From VFKU01 sp964620045 (GTDB lineage Bacteria; Hydrogenedentota; Hydrogenedentia; Hydrogenedentales; GCA-2746185), in assembly GCA_964620045.1 (NCBI GenBank), contig CAZUJL010000018.1, positions 17,131 through 81,130 on the forward strand: 64,000 bases of DNA, written 5' to 3'. Position numbers and translations under genes: made by a program. The notes beneath the pieces were generated by a model, which worked only from the letters and a program-made list of their open reading frames with translations, was not told where the DNA came from and did not search any database. Shown here piece by piece: positions 34,138 through 42,292 of this stretch (position 1 is the stretch's first letter; each line of letters starts with the position of its first letter).

Positions 34138-35739
34138 TCAGTCCCCGGAAACCGCAGACTGCCGCTTGCCCGTGAACCCAACCGAACGGATTTTCTTCGC
34201 GGGATCCACGGCGTTTTCCATGATGCCGAACTGGATCGTGCCCTTGAGTTCGCCGGCGGCCGAGCGCGTGCCCTCGACGTGCATCGATTCACCGCCGCCG
34301 CCCTGCGTCACCATCGTGGTGTCGAAGGAGAAGGCGTCGCCGTTCCACTTCAGGTTCCACAGGTTGCTCGTGAACATCAGCGGGCCGAACGCGATGTACC
34401 ACTTGCCCGCATCGCCTTCCTTCGGCAGGTAAAGCCCCCACGGCAGCCCCATCAGCCCGCCCGCGAGGTAGCTGTCCTCGGCCGGATGCGCGGAGAGAAT
34501 CGCGGCGACCTTCTGCACCGGCGGCATGCCCGCCGGGCGCACGCCTTCGACCGGTACGGATTCCATGAAGCCGACGAACATTTCTTCCAGCGTCTGCTCG
34601 CGGTAGTAGAGCGTCGCGTTCGGGTCTGGATTGCGCGGGTTGCCCGACGAGTTGTCATAGGCGAGTTCCACTTCGACCTTCGTGCCCTTCGGCACCACGA
34701 GATCGCTCACCGGCCGGTAAATCCACTGCCAGTTGTAGTCGTACTGCGGCACGTTCAGCAGGATTTCGCTGCGGCCGTCGGGGTAGTGCGCCGTGTACTT
34801 GGCCGATTTGCAGCGGACGTGCGCATGCGGCATGAACGAGATGATCCGCGTGTCCTGATCGAACATGTGGAAGGCCGTCTCGCGGTAGTCCGGATCGTTC
34901 GGCGGGATTACGATGCCGAGGTTCACGCCGAAGTTCGTCGTGACTTTCTTTTGGAGATCGCCGTGGCCGAAATGCAGGCCGACGCGCGTGGCATCCGCCG
35001 TCGCTTCGCCGGAGAGGTGATAATGCATCTGGAACGTCATCACTTCGTTCTTCGTCAGCGTGCGGCCCATGCCTTCGGGGTACACCGTCGGCTGTGCGCC
35101 GGCCACCCACACGCCGAACTGCTCCGCGCCCGGTCCCGCCTGGCGTGTGGTCGTGCGCTTATCGTATTCCGAATTGCCCATCTGCGCATCGCCGATGAAC
35201 GCAAGAATATGGTGGACGACTTTGCGATCGCCGGGGGCAAACTCCACACCGCTGACCCAGTGGTCGGAGTCCATGCCGAGTTCAACGACGTACGTCGGGA
35301 AGATGTCTTCGCCGCTCGCGGGCAGGTCGAGATTCGGCAGCTCGATGACATAGTCCGGCTCGCCGAGTTCCCATTCGGGCGCGGGGCCGGTGACGAGCGG
35401 CGCATCTTCGCCCGGGCCGCGCCTCGCGCCGCCGTCGACCCACGCGAGGATCGTGTCGCGCTGTTCCTTGGTCAGGCTCATGTCGTTCTGCCATTTACCG
35501 TGCGCCGGATCCGGGCGCCACGGCGGCATCACGCCGTCGGCGATCGCCTGGCGGATCGACTTCGCCCACGGGCGCGTCTCTTCGTAGGTGAGCAGCGACA
35601 TCGGCGCGACGGAGCCGGGCTGGTGACAGCGCACGCAGCGCTCGGCGAGAATCGGCGCGACGTCTTTGGTGAAGGTGACGTCGTCGGCGATGGCCGCGGT
35701 GGAGGCGAGTAGAAGTCCGGACAGGGCGAAACGAAGCAT
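34138..35739 (-). CDS. Cytochrome c fused to copper type II monooxygenase-like domain
   Basis: A 533-residue exported protein; the ATG at 35739 is set by the signal peptide (MLRFALSGLLLASTAAIADD) and GGAG upstream. Residues ~30-110 are a planctomycete-type cytochrome with CVRCH and SIRQAIADGVMPPW. The following ~400 residues carry VVHHILAFIG, FQMHYHLSG and MPHAHVRCK, the His/Met copper ligands and layout of the peptidylglycine-hydroxylase-like (PHM) family. The presumed role is a periplasmic redox oxygenase; no substrate is suggested. It is probably cotranscribed with the downstream porin. Confidence 0.83.
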   Translation of the reverse strand: MLRFALSGLLLASTAAIADDVTFTKDVAPILAERCVRCHQPGSVAPMSLLTYEETRPWAKSIRQAIADGVMPPWRPDPAHGKWQNDMSLTKEQRDTILAWVDGGARRGPGEDAPLVTGPAPEWELGEPDYVIELPNLDLPASGEDIFPTYVVELGMDSDHWVSGVEFAPGDRKVVHHILAFIGDAQMGNSEYDKRTTTRQAGPGAEQFGVWVAGAQPTVYPEGMGRTLTKNEVMTFQMHYHLSGEATADATRVGLHFGHGDLQKKVTTNFGVNLGIVIPPNDPDYRETAFHMFDQDTRIISFMPHAHVRCKSAKYTAHYPDGRSEILLNVPQYDYNWQWIYRPVSDLVVPKGTKVEVELAYDNSSGNPRNPDPNATLYYREQTLEEMFVGFMESVPVEGVRPAGMPPVQKVAAILSAHPAEDSYLAGGLMGLPWGLYLPKEGDAGKWYIAFGPLMFTSNLWNLKWNGDAFSFDTTMVTQGGGGESMHVEGTRSAAGELKGTIQFGIMENAVDPAKKIRSVGFTGKRQSAVSGD

Positions 35740-35872
35740 GGCGAGTAGTCTCCGTGCGGGAATCTGTATATAGATTAACATTATGAATACGTCTAAACCA
35801 GACGATCTAAATGGTGCGAACCGCGTCGAATCAGGCCTTGTATACTTGTAGCTGTATCGCGAGAACCATCGA

Positions 35873-36247
35873 TTGAACACAACATCACAGTGGTTAGTTC
35901 GACTTCTCTTGTTGTTCCCCTTCACCGGCGCGGCGGCGGGCGCGACAATATGTTTTCTGATCGATTTTGTCCCGCTTTTCGGGGCCGTATGCGGCTCGGT
36001 TGAAGGCGCCGTGTTTGGGGCGATGATTGTGTGGCCCACCCGCACAATCCCGTTCTGGCGCATCGCGATCTTTACAGCCTCCGGCACTGTTCTGTTGGGC
36101 ACTTCGGGCATATGGGCATGGAACGGATACCTGCTCAGCGCGATTTATCTGTCGCCCGTTGGATTCTGGATTGGCTTCGCCGCATTGATTCTCTTCGAGA
36201 TGGGTTTGCGTCAGCGCCGACCAGCGCTGAACGGAACCGAGTCATAG
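35873..36247 (+). CDS. Small hypothetical membrane protein
   Basis: A 124-residue protein with three or four hydrophobic spans (LLLLFPFTGAAAGATICFLI, LFGAVCGSVEGAVFGAMIV, AIFTASGTVLLGTSGIWAW, SPVGFWIGFAALILF). It starts at TTG with no clear ribosome site, which lowers confidence. I recognise no family. Confidence 0.45.
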   Translation: MNTTSQWLVRLLLLFPFTGAAAGATICFLIDFVPLFGAVCGSVEGAVFGAMIVWPTRTIPFWRIAIFTASGTVLLGTSGIWAWNGYLLSAIYLSPVGFWIGFAALILFEMGLRQRRPALNGTES

Positions 36248-36318
36248 CGCGAAACCTCTGCGGACAAGGGCTTTGCGATTGTGCTAGGTTTGGCCGGGTC
36301 TTTTAACGGGAGAAAGTC

Positions 36319-37113
36319 ATGGCGGAACGGCATCCGGATGGGCAAGTGACGCGGGAAGTGCGCGGGAATATTTTGTTGATGGGGATTGACCGCGCGGAGA
36401 AATACAACGGGCTGACGCCGAAAATTTTCGAGGAGCTGACGGCGCTCTACAACGAACTCGACACGAGCACGACGCTGCGCGCGGGAGTGTTGTTCGGCCA
36501 CGGCAAACATTTCACGGCGGGGCTGGACCTGCCGAAGTTTGTCGAGCACATGAAAAAGGGCGAGCGCTCGTATATGCGCGAGGGTCAGGCGGACGTGTAT
36601 GCGCTGCGCAAGCGCTGCTCGAAGCCGATTATTGTGGCGGTGCACGGCATCACATACACCGCCGGTATCGAGATGATGCTCGCGGCGGACATCGCGATCG
36701 CGGCGAGCGATTGCCGGTTCTCGCAACTCGAAGCCAAGCGCGGGATCATGGCCGCGGGCGGCGCGACGTTCCGGTTCGTGCAGCGTGGCGGCTGGGGCAA
36801 CGCGATGTACCACCTGCTTACGTGCGACGAGTTCAACGCACAGGAGGCGCTCCGCTGCGGATTCGTGCAGGAAGTGGTCGAGCCGGGCAAACAACTCGAT
36901 CGTGCGATCGCGCTCGCGGAGCAGATCGCGCGCATGGCGCCGCTCGCGATTCAAGCGACCAAGTCGAACTCGTCACGCTTCCTGCGCGACGGCGAGGCGG
37001 CCTGCATCGGCGAGTTCGAGAGTATCCAAAAACGCATGAGCAATTCCGAAGACGCGGCCGAAGGCGTGCGATCCTTCGTCGAACGCCGCGATCCGAATTT
37101 CCAAGGGAAGTGA
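36319..37113 (+). CDS. Enoyl-CoA hydratase/isomerase family protein
   Basis: A 264-residue crotonase-fold protein. HGKHFTAGLDL supplies one oxyanion-hole element and VHGITYTAGIEMMLAADIAIA the other. E118 (GIEMM) and E138 (FSQLEAKRG) occupy the positions of the two catalytic glutamates of crotonase, so hydratase chemistry is possible. An ATG with GGGAG just upstream gives a clear start. No other beta-oxidation gene is near. Confidence 0.88.
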   Translation: MAERHPDGQVTREVRGNILLMGIDRAEKYNGLTPKIFEELTALYNELDTSTTLRAGVLFGHGKHFTAGLDLPKFVEHMKKGERSYMREGQADVYALRKRCSKPIIVAVHGITYTAGIEMMLAADIAIAASDCRFSQLEAKRGIMAAGGATFRFVQRGGWGNAMYHLLTCDEFNAQEALRCGFVQEVVEPGKQLDRAIALAEQIARMAPLAIQATKSNSSRFLRDGEAACIGEFESIQKRMSNSEDAAEGVRSFVERRDPNFQGK

Positions 37114-37122
37114 AGAGATTGT

Positions 37123-37199
37123 CCGCAGATGACGCAGATGTGCGCAGATAACCGAATAATGTTGAATGAATTATTTGCGCTTCTTTGCGTTCTCTGCGG
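37123..37199. repeat. CGCAGAT/CTGCGG extragenic repeat-like element
   Basis: CGCAGAT occurs three times at ~9-10-base steps (37124, 37133, 37143). After an AT-rich centre comes TTTGCGTTCTCTGCGG; CCGCAGA at 37123-37129 and TCTGCGG at 37193-37199 are inverted copies. I recall this AACCGCAGAGAACGCA-type sequence as an intergenic repeat in many phyla. Confidence 0.5.
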
Positions 37200-37228
37200 T
37201 TAAATCTTAGAGCCGAGGGCGAATCACG

Positions 37229-38707
37229 ATGACGAGCGACATAGTATTGCCGCTGTGGGTCGTCGTGTTGCTGGTGGTCACAACGATCGTGGCCGTGTCC
37301 GATCGGCTGTTCATGCCGAGCGTGCGCTGGTTTGTGCGGCGACGCGTGAACAAGGCGATCGACGAGGTCGGCGCGCGATTGCGGATTTCGCTGCGGCCGT
37401 TTCAGTTGACGAAGCGGCAGGTGCTGCTCGATCGGCTTGTGTACGACCCTGAAGTCATCGCCACGATGCAGGATTTTGCGCAGGAACACGGCATGCCGCG
37501 CGAAGTGGCGCAGGCGAAAGTCGTGACCTACGCGAAGGAAATCGTGCCGGCGTTCAACGCCTATGTCTACTTCCGCTTCGGCTACTGGCTCGCCAAGAAG
37601 ATCGCGCGGATTTTTTATACCGTGCGCGTCGGGTTCCTGGATCCGCGCCGCCTGCAGGACGTCGGCTCCGAATCCACGGTGGTGTTCGTGATGAACCACC
37701 GTAGCAACATGGACTATATCCTCGTGTCCTACCTAGTAGCGCGCAGTTCCGCGCTCAGCTACGCGGCGGGGGAGTGGGCGCGCGTGTGGCCGCTGGAGAC
37801 GCTCGTGCGCGCGATGGGCGCGTACTTCGTGCGGCGGAACTCGCAGGACTCGCTGTACCGCAAGGTATTGGAACGCTATATCTACATGGCGACCGACGAG
37901 GGCGTGGCGCAGGCGGTCTTTCCCGAGGGCGGCCTGAGCCATGACGGATTCCTGCGGCAACCAAAGCTCGGCGTGCTCGATTACGTGCTGCGCAACTATG
38001 ATCTCGCGCACAAACGCGATATCGTGTTCGTGCCGATCGGCATCAATTACGATCGCATCATCGAAGACAAGAGCCTGCTGCACCGCCGCGATCCCAATGC
38101 ACCCAAACGCAGCCGCTGGTTCATGTACAGCACCTTTTTTCAGTTCTGGCGGAAGAACATGGCGCTGTCGCTCGAGGAGCGTCGCAAACGCTTCGGATAC
38201 GCAAGCGTAAACTTCGGACGCCCGGTTTCGCTGAAGGGCTACTGCACGGAGCGCAATGTCGCGTTCAACACAATGGCGCGCGGCGAACGTTTCGTCGAGA
38301 TTCAGAAACTCGCGGGTGAATTGATGGGGCGCGTAGCGGAAGTTGTACCGATTTTGCCGACTCCGCTGGTCTCGTCGGTGTTTCTCGACGCGGGCGAAGA
38401 GTGGCTCGATGCCTTCGAAGTGAAACGCCGCGTGCACGATCTGATTCGCACGCTGCAGGCGAACGGCGCGCCCATTCGAAATTCGGAGATACCCAAGGAG
38501 CGCACCATCCAGCGCGCGATCGACATGCTGCACCACCGCAACATGGTGGTGGAGGACACGGGCCGGTATCGGCTCGAACCCGTGACGCGCGAGCTGGTGG
38601 CGTTCTATGCGAATTCCATCGCGCACTGGACCCGGCCGGAGCGCGGCGGACCGGGGTCCGAATCCGCGCAAACCCAAGCGCTGTCTGAGGTTCCGTACCG
38701 GGTGTAA
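37229..38707 (+). CDS. PlsB/PlsC-type glycerophosphate acyltransferase
   Basis: A 492-residue membrane-associated protein. An N-terminal span (residues ~8-25) precedes the acyltransferase core: NHRSNMDYILVSYL gives HX4D near residue 155, GAYFVRRN near 195, FPEGGLSHDG near 232 and VPIGINYDRI near 268. The order and spacing follow PlsB-type glycerol-3-phosphate acyltransferases more than the short PlsC enzymes. The C-terminal ~130 residues are extra helical sequence. It probably makes lysophosphatidate or phosphatidate. Confidence 0.83.
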   Translation: MTSDIVLPLWVVVLLVVTTIVAVSDRLFMPSVRWFVRRRVNKAIDEVGARLRISLRPFQLTKRQVLLDRLVYDPEVIATMQDFAQEHGMPREVAQAKVVTYAKEIVPAFNAYVYFRFGYWLAKKIARIFYTVRVGFLDPRRLQDVGSESTVVFVMNHRSNMDYILVSYLVARSSALSYAAGEWARVWPLETLVRAMGAYFVRRNSQDSLYRKVLERYIYMATDEGVAQAVFPEGGLSHDGFLRQPKLGVLDYVLRNYDLAHKRDIVFVPIGINYDRIIEDKSLLHRRDPNAPKRSRWFMYSTFFQFWRKNMALSLEERRKRFGYASVNFGRPVSLKGYCTERNVAFNTMARGERFVEIQKLAGELMGRVAEVVPILPTPLVSSVFLDAGEEWLDAFEVKRRVHDLIRTLQANGAPIRNSEIPKERTIQRAIDMLHHRNMVVEDTGRYRLEPVTRELVAFYANSIAHWTRPERGGPGSESAQTQALSEVPYRV

Positions 38708-38906
38708 GCCTCGTGGAGCCTGCGGTGGCCGTGTGGTGTTTAAGTCCCTAGTGCGGCTACACTTAGGCCGTAAGGCTGCGAACCACAGGATCGGCACTCA
38801 TCCAAGCTGGCTTGTAAGACAACCGACGCGTTCGTCGTTCTATATATGGAAGCGACGGTGGAAGCGTTGGGGACGCAAGACCAGCCGGAAATGCCGGCGA
38901 GAGAGT

Positions 38907-39440
38907 ATGAAGAAAGCGCTGCGTTCCCTACATTCCACGAGCGAGGTCGAGCAGTTACTCACGGCCTACCAAGGCCCGCTCATCCGCTACGCGTACCGGC
39001 TGGTGCATGACCGGCAGGTCGCCGAGGACATGGTGCAGGAAGCATTTCTGCGCTTCGTCCGCCGGCCGCTGGAATACGGCGAGCCGCGACAACGGGTCGC
39101 CTGGTTCTACCGGGTCGTCCACAACTTGTGTGTGGATTGGCTCAAGCGCGAATCGAAACGCACGGATATTTACGAGCGGATTCGCAAACAGACCGCGGAC
39201 GGCGAAACGCCGGCCGGGGTCGTCTCGATGGACCGGTGGCAATACCTTGAGGCGTTGCTGGGCCGGCTCAACGAGAAACAGCAGCACGTGATGTTGCTCT
39301 TCTTCCAGGAAGGGTTGAGTTATAAAGAGATCGCGGACGTGACGGGATTTTCGATGTCGAACGTCGGGATGTTGTTGCACCGCGGTCTGAAGAAAATGCG
39401 CACGATGATGGATGCCGAAGGACGGAATTTCGATTCATGA
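38907..39440 (+). CDS. ECF-type RNA polymerase sigma factor
   Basis: A 177-residue sigma-70 family protein. Region 2 reads YQGPLIRYAYRLVHDRQVAEDMVQEAFLRF...WFYRVVHNLCVDWLKRESKR. Region 4 reads LNEKQQHVMLLFFQEGLSYKEIADVTGFSMSNVGMLLHRGLKKMR. The ATG at 38907, behind GAGAGAG, gives the normal family length; the frame stays open upstream without family sequence. Its stop overlaps the next start (ATGA), the usual arrangement with its regulator. Confidence 0.93.
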   Translation: MKKALRSLHSTSEVEQLLTAYQGPLIRYAYRLVHDRQVAEDMVQEAFLRFVRRPLEYGEPRQRVAWFYRVVHNLCVDWLKRESKRTDIYERIRKQTADGETPAGVVSMDRWQYLEALLGRLNEKQQHVMLLFFQEGLSYKEIADVTGFSMSNVGMLLHRGLKKMRTMMDAEGRNFDS

Positions 39441-40069
39441 AAGACCGGAACACATACCGCAGCCAGTTCGCGGCCTACTTCACGGGAAAACTTTCCGCGG
39501 ACGAGACGGCCGCGTTCGAGCAGGCGCTCGCGCGCGACGCAAAACTTGCGCGCGAAGCGGAAGCAGTGCGCCCGGTGATGGATGCGATGGCGCAGGCGGC
39601 CGACGATAACGTCGCGGAGTTCCGCCTGAGCGCCGATCGCCTTGCGCTGATTCGCGCGGCGGCATCCAAGCAGATCGTTGAGTTCCCGAAAATGGCGGCC
39701 GCTTCGCGCCGAGATGTGTCGCTGTGGCGCAAGCTCGGCCCGGCCCTGGCCGCGACGGTGGCCGTGGTGATCGGCGCGGTGTCCGGGTTCAGCTCGGGCC
39801 GCGGCAGTTTCGACGGCAGCATCGCGTCGTTCCAGGTGGCCACGGAAGTCGAGACGGCGGACAATGCCGCATCGACCGACGAAGCGGTGCACTACTATCC
39901 GCCCGCATATGGGCTCGATCACTACACCGATTGGGAACAAGCGCCCGCGTGGCACGCGACCGGCATCGGTATCGGCGTCGGATTCGCGTCGACCACGCCG
40001 AATTTTTACGGACTCCCCGGTCCTAGGCCGCCGTACGTTGCCTCGGGGAACAGCCTCTTCCTGCAATGA
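39437..40069 (+). CDS. Membrane protein, probable anti-sigma partner
   Basis: A 210-residue protein. The N-terminal ~75 residues are acidic-helical (YRSQFAAYFTGKLSADETAAFEQALARDAKLAREAE), like the cytosolic domain of anti-sigma factors, though the zinc HxxxCxxC motif is missing. One span at ~100-120 (LGPALAATVAVVIGAVSGF) is followed by ~90 outer residues rich in Tyr, Gly and Pro. Position directly after the sigma gene with ATGA coupling is the main reason for the call. Confidence 0.65.
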   Translation: MKDRNTYRSQFAAYFTGKLSADETAAFEQALARDAKLAREAEAVRPVMDAMAQAADDNVAEFRLSADRLALIRAAASKQIVEFPKMAAASRRDVSLWRKLGPALAATVAVVIGAVSGFSSGRGSFDGSIASFQVATEVETADNAASTDEAVHYYPPAYGLDHYTDWEQAPAWHATGIGIGVGFASTTPNFYGLPGPRPPYVASGNSLFLQ

Positions 40070-40539
40070 AGCGCGCCGCGCCTTGGGTAGTTGTCGCGTT
40101 CTTCGTGGCCTTCTACGTATTTCAGTCGTTGGGCTACCAGCGCGAACGCGTCCGCCGCGAAAACCTCGAGACGATCGAAGGCCAGACCAAGCTGCTGCAA
40201 CAGTGGCTGGACCTGACCGGCGAACAGACGCGCGCGTATCTGGCGATGCGCCATGCGATCGTCGACAAGGAAAAGGAATTCGCCGACTATCGGCGCGCGG
40301 ACGCGCAGGCCTTCTTCAAAACCAACGCCGATCACATCCCCGACGACGAGAAGCTGCACATACTCAAGGAACGGCATCTCGCCAAGCTGAAAGAGATCAA
40401 GGCCGCCGAACTGGATCTGTGGAGCGACTGGATCGACACGCTTACGTTTGAACAGCGCGTGAAATACCTCGGCAAGGTGTTCGAACACCGTCCACTGGAT
40501 TCATCCTGGTACGACCGCGATTTCTTCGACGAGTTGTAA
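40066..40539 (+). CDS. Membrane-anchored CnrX/Spy-like protein
   Basis: A 157-residue protein: one N-terminal span (residues ~6-20), then an almost wholly helical outer domain (TKLLQQWLDLTGEQTRAYLAMRHAIVDKEKEFADYRR...HILKERHLAKLKEIKAAELD). LTGEQTRAY resembles the LTxxQ motif of CpxP/Spy and the helical hairpins of CnrX/ZraP metal sensors. It is coupled by ATGA to the previous gene, which fits a periplasmic sensor feeding the sigma switch. Candidate ligands are His and Met rather than Cys. Confidence 0.6.
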   Translation: MKRAAPWVVVAFFVAFYVFQSLGYQRERVRRENLETIEGQTKLLQQWLDLTGEQTRAYLAMRHAIVDKEKEFADYRRADAQAFFKTNADHIPDDEKLHILKERHLAKLKEIKAAELDLWSDWIDTLTFEQRVKYLGKVFEHRPLDSSWYDRDFFDEL

Positions 40540-40545
40540 ACGCGC

Positions 40546-41862
40546 TTAGTTCGACGGCGGCGTCGCGGGCGCCGGTGCCGGGTTCCCCGCCTGCGCGAAG
40601 ATGTGCTCCAGCAGGAACGCGATGTGCGGCGACGTGGCCGGCGTCAACAGGCGGCCATTCAGATACATCGTCGGCGTCGATATTACTTTCAGGTTGATCG
40701 CCAGATCGATGTCCTCGGCGACTTTAGTCTTCGCCAAGTCCGAATCCATGTCCGTCTGAAAGCGCCCGACGTCCAGGCCGGCCACGCGCGCGCATTCCAG
40801 CAGCGCCGGCGGCGTTGGCGCGACCTTCAGGCTGTAGACCATCTCGTGAAACGGCCAGAACTTGCCCTGCATGTGCGCGGCGACACCGGCATACGCCGCG
40901 ACACAAGCGCTCTTGTGCGGGCTGGCCGTGATCGCCTTGTTGCAGGTGCTGTTGAGCGGGTAGTTCTTGGCAATGATGGTGATGCGGCCTCGATACATCT
41001 GTGCGAGGCGCGAGATGACTTTCGCGTTTGCCTTGCACGACGGGCACTCGAAATCGCTGAAGAACACGAGCTGCGCCGGCGCGTCCGCGGGGCCAATGCG
41101 CGGGTCGCTCGACGAGACGGGGATTTCGACCGGGTCCTGATCGAGATAGGCTTGCAGAATGTTCTGGTAGAGCTGCTCCATCGTGCGCTCGGAGCCGGAT
41201 TGCGGTGTGGGATTGGCGGCCGCCGTGATTGCGGCGGAAGTGGCCTGGGCGGGGCGGCTGTTGAGCGCGAGCCCGAGCCACACGGCGACCGTGAACAGCG
41301 CCACGGCGACGAGGGTGACCGCACGCAGGCTGTGTTCCGGTGTCGAGCGGTGACTGGGCGCGAAAATCCACGAGAGTCCGGCGCCGATGTCCTTGAGGAA
41401 TCCCATGGGCGCGCCGCTGCGATACAGGATGAGTGCAATGAAGAGCGCGAGATTGATGATGTGCGTGACCAGGCAGAGCGGACAGACCGGCACGGTCTTC
41501 GATATGAACAACCATGCGAGATAGCCGCTGACGGCCAGACCGACGAGATTCATCCCGAGCGCGACGGAGAGAGCAGCCTGCATGAAGGCCGTGCGAAACA
41601 TCGAACCCGCGAACAGCAGCGCGCCGATGGCGGCGAAGTAAACGACGCCCCATCCCCCGACGGAGAGACCGAGCACGTGGCTGTATTCGGACTGCAGCGT
41701 GCCGTCGCACGAGGTCTGGAAGACGGCGCTGCACACGTCCGAACCCGCGGCGCCCACACCGCCCGAGAGTTTGTTGCCGCGCGTGTAGAGATAGAGCGAA
41801 ACGGCCAGGCCCGCCACGACCAGCACGAAGGCCAGCCAACCGGCCCATTTTCTGTTTTGCAT
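40546..41862 (-). CDS. VKOR-DsbA fusion, disulfide-bond formation
   Basis: A 438-residue protein. Residues 1-145 are a vitamin K epoxide reductase-like domain with the loop cysteines C44 and C52 and the quinone-linked pair C127-PL-C130. After one further span (~180-200), a thioredoxin/DsbA domain carries FECPSCKAN (C273, C276) and the cis-Pro stretch ISTPTMYLNG. One chain can therefore oxidise substrate thiols and pass electrons to quinone. Such fusions are known in cyanobacteria and other phyla that lack DsbB. Confidence 0.92.
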   Translation of the reverse strand: MQNRKWAGWLAFVLVVAGLAVSLYLYTRGNKLSGGVGAAGSDVCSAVFQTSCDGTLQSEYSHVLGLSVGGWGVVYFAAIGALLFAGSMFRTAFMQAALSVALGMNLVGLAVSGYLAWLFISKTVPVCPLCLVTHIINLALFIALILYRSGAPMGFLKDIGAGLSWIFAPSHRSTPEHSLRAVTLVAVALFTVAVWLGLALNSRPAQATSAAITAAANPTPQSGSERTMEQLYQNILQAYLDQDPVEIPVSSSDPRIGPADAPAQLVFFSDFECPSCKANAKVISRLAQMYRGRITIIAKNYPLNSTCNKAITASPHKSACVAAYAGVAAHMQGKFWPFHEMVYSLKVAPTPPALLECARVAGLDVGRFQTDMDSDLAKTKVAEDIDLAINLKVISTPTMYLNGRLLTPATSPHIAFLLEHIFAQAGNPAPAPATPPSN

Positions 41863-41929
41863 GAATACGCTCCGGGTTCCAATTAGAGGAACATCTTAGC
41901 AAACGAACCAGTGACGCTCGAAAGAGGAA

Positions 41930-42292
41930 TTATCGCGCGCCGTCGTCGGGCGGTTCATGCAGGTCGAGATGGAATTTGTGCAGAAACCGATGCGCGATGG
42001 GCGCGAAGAGTACCGCCATCGCGGAGAGGAACACGACGCCCGAAAACAACGAGTACACAATCGCGAACAGCTTGCCGGCTTCCGTCTGCACGGGATTCAC
42101 GGGGCCCATGCCGGTCAGAATCATCGAGGCGTTGAGGTACGCGTCCAGCCACGGCAGATGTTCGAAACGGTGATAGCCGGCCGCGCCGAGCGTGAGTGAG
42201 CCGCCGATCAGCAGCGCCGCGATGATCGCGCCTTTCCCTAGATGAATTAGGAATCGTTCCCAGCGGGGGAGCGGACGGGGTGAGGAGTTCAT
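41930..42292 (-). CDS. Two-span membrane protein, ion-channel-like with atypical filter
   Basis: A 120-residue protein with two spans (KGAIIAALLIGGSLTLGAAGY and KLFAIVYSLFSGVVFLSAMAVLF) and between them a re-entrant-like segment YLNASMILTGMGPVNPVQTEAG. The layout is that of a two-TM potassium-channel pore domain, but TGMGP stands where TxGYGD is expected. Its start overlaps the peroxidase stop (ATGA), so it belongs to that operon. Confidence 0.65.
   Translation of the reverse strand: MNSSPRPLPRWERFLIHLGKGAIIAALLIGGSLTLGAAGYHRFEHLPWLDAYLNASMILTGMGPVNPVQTEAGKLFAIVYSLFSGVVFLSAMAVLFAPIAHRFLHKFHLDLHEPPDDGAR

Noticed and set aside
34024..35712. 562-residue plus-strand frame opposite the porin and cytochrome/monooxygenase genes
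   Set aside because: Composition is Arg/His/Val-biased, it spans two genes, and it has no recognisable domain; the minus-strand genes carry haem and copper motifs.
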